Assembly: GCA_011009095.1 (NCBI GenBank)
Contig: VTPC01008357.1
Coordinates: 67,238 to 131,237 of the forward strand
Length of the DNA stretch: 64,000 bases
Direction: 5' to 3'
Source of the DNA: Ignelater luminosus
Lineage: Eukaryota > Arthropoda > Insecta > Coleoptera > Elateridae
How positions within the stretch are numbered: the stretch's first letter is position 1; every line of letters starts with the position of its first letter. The notes under the pieces were generated by a model, which searched no databases, was not told the DNA's origin, and worked only from the letters and a program-made list of their open reading frames with translations. A program made the position numbers and the translations under genes. Of the stretch, positions 1 to 12,040 are shown in pieces.

Positions 1-149
1 TCGATAGCATAACGGAAACCAAAGTAGAGCAGTTGGTGCCTATAGGCCTGCGGTCGGGTGGTCAATACGAGCGTTGGGCCGAAAATCTCGCTCTCCTGGA
101 TTATTTGATTATTACGGCGAGGGCTATATCAATATCACATAGCACGTGT
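1..149 (+). CDS. possible partial exon at left edge, unidentified
   Basis: Frame 3 is open from the window edge to a TAG at 174-176. A GTAAGG splice-donor match begins at 150, so an exon could end at 149. The stretch is clearly richer in GC than the AT-rich DNA that follows, and the translation has a protein-like composition (it contains RSGGQYERWAENLALLDYL). I do not recognise the family, and it could equally be transposon-derived. No start codon is required because the frame runs off the edge. Confidence 0.3.
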
Positions 150-176
150 GTAAGGAGTAATTGTTATTACTCGTAG

Positions 177-2230
177 TAACTAATCATAAAGTAGTCTTTT
201 TAGTGTCACAAACCAATCAACCATCTTAAAATGGAATTTCACAAGAAAAAGATTTTTTAGAAAGAATATCGAGACATTTCTTCGGTAATATAATAATGAT
301 TAAATTACTCCATGCCTTTTATAACAGTTCTTTTTCATCGAGAAAAATAACGTACATCACCAAAAATGATCTTATTCCTATACACACAACCCAAGCAATA
401 ATACGACCAGGTCATTCAAGCGCATCAAGAAAAAAACCAATCAAAGAAAGTGGTGCTTTTTCATCGAGTCCTCTTTTCGATTTATTTTACCTGCTCCATT
501 CACGCTTGATAAAGAGCCAGGGTCAGTTAAATTTGACACGCGATTGTTGTGATAAATATCCTCCGATATCAAGTTGTTCAAACATAAAGGGTGCGAAGTG
601 GAACAGGCCAGAAATCTAAAATATTCGAAAAAAACTAAACGTTTAAACCACAAAACGGTTTTAAAGCGTGTATTTATTACCGTATTTTGTGGTTGAAAGT
701 AGAAATTAAGTGACCACAGAAGCTCGGCCATTATTTAAATCTTTTCCATGCCTGTGTGAAATCAGAGACGGACTAAATACATTTTATTCTTGGTTACACT
801 AAAGCTGCTTGCTCGAAGTTCAAAACTGAGGTTTTTAATTGTTTTGAATTCCAAATCATCATATTAATGAAAATGTTTTCAAAAAGCTAACATTCTCCAA
901 TAAGTCTCGTTTGTAAATGTATTCTGAATTCGGTCCTGTGAAAGAGTAAAATAACACAACAAATAAGCGAGCTAATTTAGGATAAGCTGCTACTTAATAC
1001 CGTTCGCGAGAGATGTGAAAAACGAAAATAATGAAAGCTGCACGGTTGTGAGCGCACTTGGCAAAACGAGTTCTCTTTTTACTTTGACGCTAAGTTTAAA
1101 GGCTGCAAAAGGAACAAGACACCTCCGTATTTATAGCCCATAATTTGTGAAAGCGACTTAATATTTTTTACGTCTACACACACATATACATAGAGTGCGA
1201 TTTCCACATCTCTTTATAGTACACAGAACCACTTTACTGGTACTAACTACCGCTCATTACTTAGTTACGAGTACTAAGTATTGTTTGATGGATTATTACC
1301 GTGGTGGAAATCTATAAATACGATTCATTTTTTCCATTAATGCAATTTTATGTCTAGTGCTTAAACACTGTAGAATCCATCCCTTTAATGTTGACATCAT
1401 CATATGTAATTTTCTAAATTTCGATTTAAGATCTCGTCTCCTCTATTTTAAACTGAAGAATCTGCAAAGTCCCCTCTTCCAAGAAATAGCATTACTACAA
1501 CCAGATCCGGCTTTACGTGGGTTTTAAATGTCATTCAGGTATACAATAAGCTGATTTTGAAGAATGAAAGCTTAATACTACGTTTATTGTTATAAAATGT
1601 TGTGAAATCCAAAGCAGTTTTTATCGCATTTGTAGAAAACGCCATTAAATAATTATTAAGTAAATTCCGTTTTATAATGAAAAATATCAAGTTGTTGATA
1701 ATCACATACTGTACAATATTTAATAAAAGATAAAAAGCGTGGAGCTTAATTTATATACTTACTTAATAGCATGAATAACTAAACGACTCCTGGTAGTCGC
1801 CTGAAAACATTGGTAATTCAATAGTAGCCAACTTAACATTTATAGATATCACTGTCTCAAAAAAAGTAGTTTTTGTAGATAATTCGGAGTTATGGAATGC
1901 TCCAAATTCCAAGAACTAAAGATTATAAAAAAAAGTACGCACATTGCTACAAGCGTTCAAAAGATCATCAAGAAACAGATTTTTTTGAACGTGATTTTTT
2001 AATATAGAGAGCACAATGTTCGGGATGCTCGCTTATAAGAAATAACAAATAAACAGTAATACAGGTTAAGTTAAATTTTCCAAACTTTTGTTTCTATCAT
2101 TTAATAAAAGAGCGGTCAGAAATACGAAATTCAAAAAATCTGACACTTTTTTTGAATGCAGAGGAATGTCCCCTAATAAGACATCCGGCTACTATTACTG
2201 CCCCCCAAAGGAATAATCAGAGCCGGTTTC
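177..2230. other. non-coding spacer, no recognised gene
   Basis: AT-rich DNA. Open frames near 296-731 overlap on both strands and show no recognisable protein. The only structure seen is a segment at about 1785-1905 that recurs, diverged and in the same orientation, at about 3965-4095, just after the piggyBac remnant. Confidence 0.5.
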
Positions 2231-2269
2231 AGAATATGAAACAAGCGTGGGAGGGCACAGCCCGATCCG

Positions 2270-2520
2270 TATTGCTGTTTAGCTCTCTAAAGAAGCGGAA
2301 GGACAAAGATCAACCTTGAGCCATTGCAGGTAGCCTGTTGAAGAGCGCATCCTGGTCCAGGCTTTTGTTTATTTTTCTCAGAAAGACTAATAGAGAGCGA
2401 AGCCTGACCTTGAGCCACTGCAGGTGGCCTGTTTGAAAAAGTTGGTGTTTGTATTTACTTTTTTAATAAGATTACTGGGGAGCAAAGCTCAAACCTTGAA
2501 CCACCACAAGTTGCCCATAC
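2270..2520. repeat. degenerate ~95-100 bp tandem repeat, left copy
   Basis: About three diverged units near 2285, 2380 and 2465. Each carries a version of GAGCGAAGCCTGACCTTGAG followed by CCACTGCAGGTGGCC. The same unit, in the same orientation, makes up the array at the right edge (62440-63860). No reading frame persists through it. Confidence 0.7.
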
Positions 2521-2782
2521 AAAAATGACCGTCGCAGATGGCCGCACCCGTTTCCTCTTCAAGAGGGTTAAAAGAATCGAAGTATTTTAGCGTGACGCAA
2601 CTAAGCGCCAGATCGCGAAGGCTTCGACATGGCGTAACGAAGTGCAGCAAAGCTGCGACAGCTGTAGTTTCAACAGCAGGGCGTCAATTGGTATTCTTTT
2701 GATCAATTTTGAACTTCATTTAATCTTCCTCATTCTACATTAAAACCCATTTCGGTCCGCTGTGCTCATTTAAGAATTTTTA

Positions 2783-3960
2783 TTATGTGACATCTGTTGT
2801 TAGTTTAACATACTTAGTCAACAATGCAGTATTTTTTTCGTTATTATTCCACCGCACACGGAATATCAAATGGGAAGAATTTAAAGAGCACGATCTATAC
2901 ACCGCTAGCCCTCCACTTGACATACCCGGAGAAGTCGAATTATTTCCATTAGATGACGAGATGTACGACTCTGAAGATGATATCCCTTTGGCAGCATTAT
3001 ATAACATTGGCAGACATTCCTAAAAATAAAATGCGACGAACTGTAGATAAAGAACCTGTATGGACAAACCAGATGATGAACATAAGCATTAACCAAAACA
3101 CTAGCTATTTAAAGCGAGAGAAACAAATGAAGTAAAAATTAAATTAGAGAAATTGAGTCTGGTTGAACTATTTGAGAAGCTTCTTGAGGAGACATAATAA
3201 AACATCTAGTGCAAGAAACAAAAAGCTATGCTGCTGACAAGAACAACCACGCATTTACTGTTACAGAAGAAAAATTAAGGGTTTTGATTACCATTCTATT
3301 GTTTCCGCCTACCAAGAGAAACTATATTGGTGTGCAGACAAGGACGTAAATGTTTCAATTGTTTGCAATTCTATGAGCCAGAACAGATACCAAGCAATGG
3401 AAAAGTATTTTCACATCAAGCTGCACCCTCTCATGCACAAGTGTTGCATGAAAAACTGCCAATAGACGAAGCTATGAGTAAGTATTATGGTCACCATTCC
3501 TCTAAGCAATTTATTAGGGGAAAGCCAGTTCGATTTGGTTACAAAGATTGGATGCTTTGCTCTTCTACGGGATCTCGCTTTTGCCTTTAAGTTCCCAAAT
3601 AGTTCTTAAATCACTTGAAGCTGTTAGTGAACCAAATAGTTTTCTTTGATAACTATTTCACAAGTTTTCTTTTACTTAGTATCGTGAAAATCTTATGCTG
3701 TAGAGCTACTGGAACCGTAAGAGACAATCGCATAAAAAACGTCCGCATCCCAATAAAAAGAAGATGAAGAAGAAGGATCGAGGGTGTTTTGAGTTTCAAT
3801 ATGAAAAAGATCAATTCCTGTTCGTGAAGTGGAAGGACAATTGGGTTTATGGATAGCAATAAAAAAGCGACGCATCAAATTATGTTTGCAGTGTCGCAAG
3901 ACATATTCTTCGGTCCACCCTAATCTTGGAAAAGTTCAAGAAGCACTGCTTTAAACTACA
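2783..3960 (+). pseudogene. broken piggyBac-like transposase
   Basis: Successive frames carry recognisable pieces of a DDE_Tnp_1_7 (piggyBac) transposase in the correct order. An acidic N-terminal part lies around 2900-3000. NHAFTVTEEKLRVLITILLF lies around 3248-3305. DEAMSKYYGHHSSKQFIRGK and RFGYKDWMLCSSTGS lie at 3327-3590. FFDNYFTSF and ATGTVRDNRIKN lie around 3640-3740, and FLFVKWKDN around 3825. The frame shifts several times and is cut by stops, so no full protein is made. piggyBac elements move by cut and paste at TTAA. I did not identify the terminal repeats. Confidence 0.85.
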
Positions 3961-3964
3961 ATCG

Positions 3965-4095
3965 CTCTTGGTAGTCACCCGAGAACTTTGGTAATTTGAT
4001 AGTGGGTAACTTAATATGTCTTCATGAGTATCATTGATCTGAGGAAATAGTTCTATAAGTTCTTTCTTTCACGTTTACTATAAGGTGTTCCAAAC
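3965..4095. repeat. diverged direct repeat of 1785-1905
   Basis: Both copies begin with a variant of TGGTAGTCRCC, then TTGGTAATT, ATAGT and AACTTAA, and end in a variant of GGAATGCTCCAAA. Identity is patchy but collinear over about 120 bp. This copy follows the piggyBac C-terminal remnant directly, so it may be the 3' tail of that family, and 1785-1905 may be the tail of a second, eroded copy. Confidence 0.45.
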
Positions 4096-4099
4096 AAGT

Positions 4100-5260
4100 C
4101 TACAGTTATCAGGAATCAATTCACATAAAAAACTGAATATTGTGAAGAAGATAATGTTGATGTAACTTCTGCCGTCTACCATACAAAAATACAAATTGAA
4201 TTGAGTCTCATCTTCGTCGCCGAATTGTAAAGTATGAATGTTCAAAAAAAAACTAAAACAAAGATCTTGAAACAATTGAAACTCATACAATTATATTTTT
4301 GGGTTGCCCTCATGTACCATTTAATTCAGGAGTTCATTCTACTATTACTTCAGTTAATTACTATTAACCAGGGTAATTCTCCGTCTATGTGCTCCATTTC
4401 TAACTATCTTATTACAGGCAGATACTATATTATTTGCTAATGAAAACGTTGAAGAGTATAAACTTCCTTTTTACACAATCACGTATTACATTCATAATAA
4501 AAATATCAAGAAAGGTTTTTATAATATAATTTATACAAGTTTTTAAAAAATTAATTATACGTTTAGCTCATGCAAGGTGATGATCTCAAAGCCCTGCGGC
4601 ATTTTGAAAATATAGACTTTATGATAATTATCAGCCTTCCTAGTAAATGAACCGTAAACGCGATATTAAAATTTATTGCCCTCTCTGCATGGCGTATACA
4701 CGCGAAGCTTCAAAAAATCAATGGGGGCGCCCATAACCTTCTATCCACCCTAAGTTAACCTTTCTGAAGTTGCTTCGTTTTTATTTTTGTTTTCATCCCC
4801 CTTTACAAACCACAACAAACAAAACCATTGTTTTCTTTTGTTTTGATAACAAAACAACTGAAAATCCACATCGCTATTTTTCTATTTTTCTTGTTTTCTA
4901 GCAATACTAGTTTTGACTTTTGCAAATTTATTTAAACATAATACATTCTACTTGAATCTTTAAAAAAATATTTTTAAAAAAATCAATTAAATCCTGATAA
5001 GAATATTATTATATACTTAAAAAATTCCCCATTTTACATAACAGGTGGCATACATGATTCAATTAACACCTATGCAACAAATACGTGATTTAAAATCATA
5101 ACTTTTTGCTCAATTCAATGTTAATGTTAATAAATTATACCTACGAAAATATGGTGACCTAGTTTTTAGGTTTATTTAATAATCAATTAAACTTGACAAC
5201 GTTAGCTAACTATAAAGTGCAATTATCTCTTTCATAAAATTAATTAAATATTGTTACGAC
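4100..5260. other. AT-rich spacer
   Basis: Low-complexity AT-rich DNA with no coding frame I can support on either strand. Confidence 0.5.
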
Positions 5261-5264
5261 TTAC

Positions 5265-5309
5265 CTGTGTTCCAGGAAAAACTCCTGTGTTTTCCGACAG
5301 TTGTGGCAT
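5265..5309 (-). CDS. possible first coding exon, gene unidentified
   Basis: On the minus strand an ATG (5309-5307) opens 15 codons, MPQLSENTGVFPGTQ, that run straight into a strong donor, CAG followed by GTAAGT, at 5264. The junction is phase 0. No downstream exon was recognised between here and the left edge, so the gene would need a long intron or lie outside the window. Such a short match could be chance. Confidence 0.25.
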
Positions 5310-5319
5310 TTTAAAAATC

Positions 5320-8300
5320 GATATTTTCGTTGCTTATCACTTCTTTATCTTCTAAGAGAACGTCTGTCAGGGAAAATACGAAATTTTCAACGATCATTCA
5401 GAACAGAAAACATCAATACCGCACACATTCTAAAACAGCACACATACAACTCTCCTGCTGAAGGTTGTAGAGCGACTGATACCGCATATTTTGTGAATTG
5501 TCGGCTCGTTTCGTCATAGTTCGTAGAAATTGTAAAAATCGACCCAATAAATCCTTCATGTAACGTAATATAACGGATTATAAAAATTTATTTGACTGAC
5601 TCTAGATGTGACCCCACTTTTTGGATACAACTCAGCATCCAGGTATGCAAAATTTGATGGAATTAATTATTATTAAATATTACGTATTGTTACCTTATCA
5701 GAATTTTTTTAGAATTTCAGTGTGTAATTTTCTGACAATGAGTTATAAACTTTTAAATATTTACATAATTATTCACTGGGTGTCAGTGTTCCTTAAGGTA
5801 AAAAATAAGTTTTAACAAAAACTAATTAATTACAAAATACTTTTTGTTTTGAAATTAAAAAATTATTTAAATTAAATAATAAATTACCACCATAAATACG
5901 AATAAAGAGGCAATCCGTCGGACAGCACGCTATCACGGTCGTTTCGCAAAAGTGCCGATTTATAAAAAAGTGCATTTTTGCAAGCAGTCAGTGGCGTAAC
6001 AGAATTTCCGTAGGCTTCTTCAATATAATTTCTTGAGGACCCTATTCAACGATCTTTAAAGTATACTTTTGCAGGACGTCTTTTTTGCGGACATTTATTG
6101 TACCCCGGAAAGCTCTGGTCCGGGATAGAATTTTGCGTTCGAATTTTTGAACCCTAGAAAGAACAAATTTCATCAGAACAAGAAAGATATTTTAAAGCAT
6201 GTTGTTTGGAAGTTCGAGGAGGACCCCTTATGTCCGTTTTGAAGTTAGGAGAGAACCCTTTTCCCCCTCATGTCTGTTAAGGAGTCGGAGTAAATTTTAT
6301 GTCCTATAGTCCTAGATTTTCCTAGTTTTTAAAAGAAGCTGTCGTTAGAGAGGTATGAAAAAATCTGTCAACCCTACGGTTGACTCATACGCTGAAATCA
6401 GATACCGTGGCGTACTTCTAAATGCCAGAGCGCTGTTGCCGAATTACAGTACCTATATCTCTACATATTTAAGATTTTGTTTGTTTGATACTAAAGCAAA
6501 GTCTTCTAACTTTATGGGGCAATCATATATTCTAAGAACCGTGACCTATACATGTCAAGGTTTTGGAGGCCCCCATTATTGCAAGGACAACGGGAGTATC
6601 TTTTTGCACTGCAAGTGGTGTTTCTTCTATCTTCGAGTAGGAAAGGAAACAAAATCTCCTCTGCAAGAAAACAAAACCCTTCAGTCAGTAAAGATAAACA
6701 ATTCTGAAGTACAAGCGCAGATTTCAATTGTCACGTCATTAAAAACTACTTGAATTCCTTCTGTACTTTTTCAACTCCTTCTAAATTCGTTACAAGACCC
6801 CGAACGAAAAGTTCTGAAAAAAACCGTTTGCAAGTACTTGACACGTAAACAGAGTAATATGGAAAAAATGTTTTTTAGGACATTTGTACCGTATGTACAA
6901 GTGGTACCCCATATAGTACACGGACTTCCATTTGACGTCCGTCGATGTCCATTCGATGTTCACCGACGTCCAGCGAACGTCCGGTTCTTGTATATGGAAC
7001 GTATCAATACGACACTAAGTGAGAATTACAGTGTAAGTATAAGAAATAGTGGCGTAAGCATAAAGTACGCATCCGCAACCCTCTCTACACCACTAAAAAA
7101 ATATGCAAAGTCGAGATTTTCGAAAGATTATTATTATTATTATCCCCTCCCTAGAGGAAGAGAGGCCGCAGGCTAAATTTAATACTAAATGTGCACAAAA
7201 TGTGGTAATTAACTAAAGATGCTAAATATTACCCAGCAAGTGACGTCTAATTCACGTGACTGATTGGTCGACAGAAACATAATTTTAAGATAAGAGAAAG
7301 ACACTGTTTAATGGAGAATTAGACGTTCTTTAATATCATCCTGTAATTATTTTATGATTTATATGTTATAACTCAATTAAGAAATGCAATTTTTATGGCT
7401 ATTAGGAAATGGAATGACTTAACGTCACGTCACGAAAACTGCATCACTTAAAATTGTTATTTATATATTTAGGAGCAATTTTTCTATTAGACCCTATTCT
7501 TGCAGAGAATACAAATATGTATAATGCACTTATTGAACTGCTATACCTTCTAACAATGCTACTATATCACTGATCATATTTAGATATACATGCATATAAT
7601 AACTTGTCTCAATACAAAAAGACGCAGTTTTCGTGACGACTAGTGTACGTAAATGACGTTCTTATGACGTGAATTGCTCGAATTCGTCATCAGAAACAAA
7701 CAATGTCCAAATAACCATCTGAATCAGTGAGTGTATTGAGTTTGGTGTATTCAAAGGTTGTATGTTGTATACTTTCAATGAATTCTCATACGAGACAAAA
7801 ATTCAGATAAACCCTTCTGTTGTTATTTGCAGAGACACAGGGAAAACAGTAGGCAATTGAAATAGAAAATAACACGATGTATGTCTTCTGATTTTGCACT
7901 TTCTACAACGATGGACTTTAGAATCGTATCTTCCTCTGCGTCACTGCAAGAGTGTTATTTCGCCGAAGAGCCAAACTGTGTGATCGTTATGCACAAAGAC
8001 TCGTCAAGTGAAGGCACGGCACGGTCCTTAGACTATCACGGTTACCCTGTACCATGAAGTAGGAAATATGCTAGATTTATAGCTTATTTACCTATCAGTA
8101 ACGTGCATTGGCATATTTAACAGTGCCAAATTATATACTACTCAGCTTGTCTACGAACCGTGAGAGCACAATATCTACAGAAGTTTGAAAACAAACTTTA
8201 TTACCGAAGAGGCTTGAATATCACTTTCAAAATTTGTGTAACTTTTGAATTAATCCAAAAATTGATTAAGTTTTGCACATGAACGCTATCTTTAGTTTTT

Positions 8301-9152
8301 TCTCTTTGCAATGCAAAAAACATCAGTTACTAATAATGATGATAATCTGAGCAATCAGTAGATGACCTTATTTCGGCATCTTTTATTACTGTTAACACCG
8401 TAATTAACCAAAAAGACTTCGGTTCGCATTATTTCAAATTATCTACTTTCAACTGCGTAACCTCAGAGATTCGTGCGATAAAGAAGTTAGAAAATTTGGT
8501 TGCCTTCATCGGACATTACAGCAGTCGGTCAGGATCACACTAAAAGGCAACGGTGTATATTTTGCTAACGCCATCACGTGTGATTGTAATATGCAAGACT
8601 TCAGCATAACAGATTATTTTATAAACGACGATTTTGATGATGTGAGCTTGTTTTTTTTGATGATAGTTGACAAAACAATTTATGCTCCAGCTTCAAGAGA
8701 TTACATCTCTATCGTTGCACTACACAAAAGCGGTTCTTAAACTGTAATCCGCAACATCCTTGCAAGATGTCACAAAATATTCTTGAAATTTAAAATCTTA
8801 AACTCTTAAAATTACGACTATTGAGTGCCAGCAATAGCTTACTTTGAAAATTAAATTCGCAGTATTTTATGACGTTCACACCATGCGTTTCGTCAATGCG
8901 TGAGTAACCTGCATGCTGAAGTATGAAAGTATTTACACTTTAATAACATTTTTAGTACTTTTACTCCAATAATGTAGACTTCCAACTTATGGCAAAAAGA
9001 AATGACGCAAAACAAATTTATTGATCACTTGATTAGAAGCTGGATTGAAATGATTGGAACAAGTCAAGTTAGTTAAGACATAAAATGTTGCAGCTCACAG
9101 ACATCATTTTAGGATGTGGAAAAGTAGTTGTTCAGTGACGAGAACTAGACGT
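5320..9152. other. spacer with unassigned open frames
   Basis: Two plus-strand open frames at 6355-6753 (132 codons) and 6838-7176 (112 codons) lie in slightly GC-richer DNA, but the translations match nothing I know and have no splice context. Around 6925-6985 there is a short degenerate repeat built on GACGTCC/GATGTCC. The region 7200-9150 shows nothing coding. Confidence 0.4.
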
Positions 9153-9160
9153 CTTACTAA

Positions 9161-9974
9161 CAGTGATGTGCGTTGACACGTCAACAATTTGTCAACAATT
9201 GATTTTTCACGTCAAAAATGTCAACAATGTGTCAACAATGGCGACAATGTGTCAACAATGTCAACAATGTGTCAACTTTGCAAATAAAGTAGGATTCTGC
9301 ACATTTTTCGTTAAACCTAACCTGTAAACACAGGTGCTAAGATAAGCTAAAATGTCTAATAAGATCATTAATAAGATGTTCAAGACAATTCAAGAATCAG
9401 AATGGCTGAAAGTAACTGAAGATGGAAAAGAAAAACCAAAATATTATTTAAATAAAATGGCATTAAAAAACTAAATCTTATTTATTTATTCTTATTTCCA
9501 TGAATCGGTAAAATTACATGTATGTTTACTCATAGCTCCATAGGCCCATACTAAGATTTTTAGTTCAGATATGTGAGGGCAATTCTAGCAATGTGACAGT
9601 TAGTAACATAGGTATCTTAGTGCAAGAGATTTTATTAATTGAAAAACAAATGCTAACATGATGAACAACATCCTAGCATTTATTTTTTTTTTAATCAAAA
9701 TTATTCTATACGTACATTAGACTTGAACGAACTCAAGCATCTCACAATTCCCTGTGCCTCATATTTGCCCTCACATACTTAAGTCAAATAAAAATTATTG
9801 TAATAAACTATTTAAGATTTCAATAATAAAGGAAAAATCAAGTTTAACAGCTTTGCGCATGTGCATTCATAATGTCTAAATTGTTGACATCAATAAGGTC
9901 ATGTCAACAATTCTTATTGTTGACATGTAAAGAATGAATTGTTGACGTCGACATTGTTGACACGCACATCACTG
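9161..9974. mobile_element. non-autonomous hAT element
   Basis: The element starts CAGTGATGTGCGTTGACACG and ends with the inverse (CGTGTC...GCACATCACTG). It is flanked by a perfect 8-bp target duplication, CTTACTAA, at 9153-9160 and 9975-9982. CAGTG/CACTG ends and 8-bp duplications are the hallmark of the hAT superfamily. Subterminal DNA holds many copies of GTCAACAA: six direct on the left; four inverted and one direct on the right. These are probably transposase-binding sites. At 814 bp it is too short for a transposase; the only internal frame is 40 codons (9352-9474). Confidence 0.92.
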
Positions 9975-10032
9975 CTTACTAACGAGCAACATGATGTTCG
10001 ATCTCACCCTGTAATCATTTTTTAATGCTATA

Positions 10033-10833
10033 CAGTGTGTTCTAACTTCGATGCTGACTATTGGGATCTCGAACATTGTAAAAGATACGAAGTCGGTTAA
10101 ATTAGAAAAGTTTTGGCTGTTTTGGAGATCAGTTTACTTATGCTTTTGCTTTTTCAAAAAAGTCCACGGCTTACTAAATATTTGCTAAAAACGAAATTAT
10201 CTTATTTTCTTTAAAGTGAAATATTTCAGAAACAAGCAAAGATAGAAAAAAACAGCAAAGAGGGTGTTTTAGAGAATTTACTCTGAAACATAAAAAAATT
10301 ATTTTCGCAATTGTCTTATTTCGGCGGTGAAACGTAAATCCAAATTTTTTCTAATGGAAAGCCTACTTGATTTTCATATTACTAAACTGCACGCTTTAAA
10401 TGCTTTTCAGTGATACATGGTTTGACATAGCTATTCTTTTGTTTTACCGAGTTATGCAGTGAAAATCATTTTTCATCATAGTGTGCCATGACATCTAAAA
10501 CACACAAAGTCGTGGAGTTTTATCAAAGAAATTCATTTGTCATGCAAAAATTGCTAAAACAAAATAAATACGCTTTTCTGGGGCATTAGATGCTTATTTG
10601 ATGCTATCTGCGAATGCTCAGTAAAGTATCTTAAAAGCGTCTTTTGTTTTGTTTTAACAATTGTTACATAACAAATGTAATTTATCTGACAAAAACCAAT
10701 GATTTTCATATGTTTAAAGCCATGGCACACTGAGTGGGAAATGCTTTTTATTTAAAAAAAATTAAGAGAATTTCGTTTTTAGCAAATATCTAGTAAGCCG
10801 TGAAATAATGAGCATCGAAATTGGGACACACTG
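10033..10833. mobile_element. TA-flanked long inverted-repeat element, copy 1
   Basis: Ends are CAGTGTGTTCTAACTTCGAT and the inverse of CAGTGTGTCCCAATTTCGAT, each followed outward by TA. Long arms pair, for example the motif around 10150-10200 (CGGCTTACTAAATATTTGCT) with its inverse near 10770-10805. Smaller copies with the same ends and TA flanks lie at 36177-36660 and 48001-48227. TA target use and these ends suggest a Tc1/mariner-type MITE. No transposase is present. Confidence 0.8.
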
Positions 10834-10839
10834 TATACA

Positions 10840-12040
10840 GTCTGTCTATTTTACCGCGTTTCATAGAGATAGGCAACATATTCTACAAATAACAATGGAA
10901 TTTCAGACTAACAAGTAACTGTTCATTTTTCTAAATAAATATGATCAAAGTTTCTTTATGACAGACTGATACCAATAAAGACTATGTTATATTGTCAATT
11001 AATAAATTCCTGAGTTTCTCCACTGCTATTCTTTCCAAGAAATGGACATTTTGTTCATTGCTTAAGTTATATATGAAAAATATGGTTATGTAATTTGTAT
11101 TGCCTATAAATATGTAGCATAATAAAATGGGTGAACAGTATAATTCTAATATTCAGTTAACAAATGCATCTTTACAACTAGCAAATTGGATTTCTATAAC
11201 CAATACATTTGTATGCCGAGCATCATATTTAATCGTATAAAAAGTATGGATCAAAAATAACATCCTTATTATGTATTTTTACTGTTTTAATTTCATACAA
11301 GTTTATTATTTGATTAGTGATGAGTAAAGACATCGTAAATCACCAATTATGAATTAAATTTGATCATGCAATTAAATCAATTTGTTAACATTTCTTTTTT
11401 TTGCTTAATGAAATAGCTATTTATGTACAATGTATATTTAGCTTTAGTGTCCAAAGCTTAAAGTACTTAAAAACCCCGCAAGGTGATCAAGATATAGTAA
11501 AACCTAAAAACTTATGCTTGGTCATGCATTAATAACTACCACTGTTAACTATCTTTACTTATTGCTTCTATAACAGCAAAGTAATATACCTACTGTGTGA
11601 ACATTGCACACTACCGTAGAGGAATAGAACTTCCTGACACTTAACACCGAAAAACTAGCTTTAAATAAATCCTAAATAAAACATGATCAAAATCAGCAAA
11701 ATGCACTCATAAAACATTAATATTTTGTAATGCTTCTAGAAACAATACTTTTCTGGTAAAATAAAAATGAACAATAATTGCTTTGCACTATTTATTACAT
11801 CAAGAAATTAATATAATACAATTCAGATCGGAATGTCATAAATTTCAACTGAAAAATAAAGGCGATTTCGAATGTATTTGTATTACAGAATAGGTAAAAC
11901 ACCTATTACATAGTTTCACTAACTGTTTTCATACTCAACATTACGAAAACTCCAATAGCAAGTACAGTTTAAAATACTGTTCAAATAGTCATGTATGATT
12001 ACAAATCACACTTACAATAAGAAGTAGAAAATACCATGAA
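10840..12040. other. spacer and probable CFDP1 3' UTR
   Basis: AT-rich. Nothing coding is seen. The part next to 12040 lies downstream of the CFDP1 stop on the minus strand and probably contains its 3' UTR. A minus-strand AATAAA lies near 11790. Confidence 0.4.

Noticed and set aside
6355-6753. 132-codon plus-strand ORF as a gene
   Set aside because: No recognisable domain, no splice or promoter context, and an overlapping minus-strand frame of similar quality; not enough to call a gene.
9161-9974. Clustered GTCAACAA repeats as a CRISPR-like array
   Set aside because: Repeats are too short, spacers are irregular, copies occur in both orientations, and they sit inside a hAT element with a target duplication in a eukaryotic genome.
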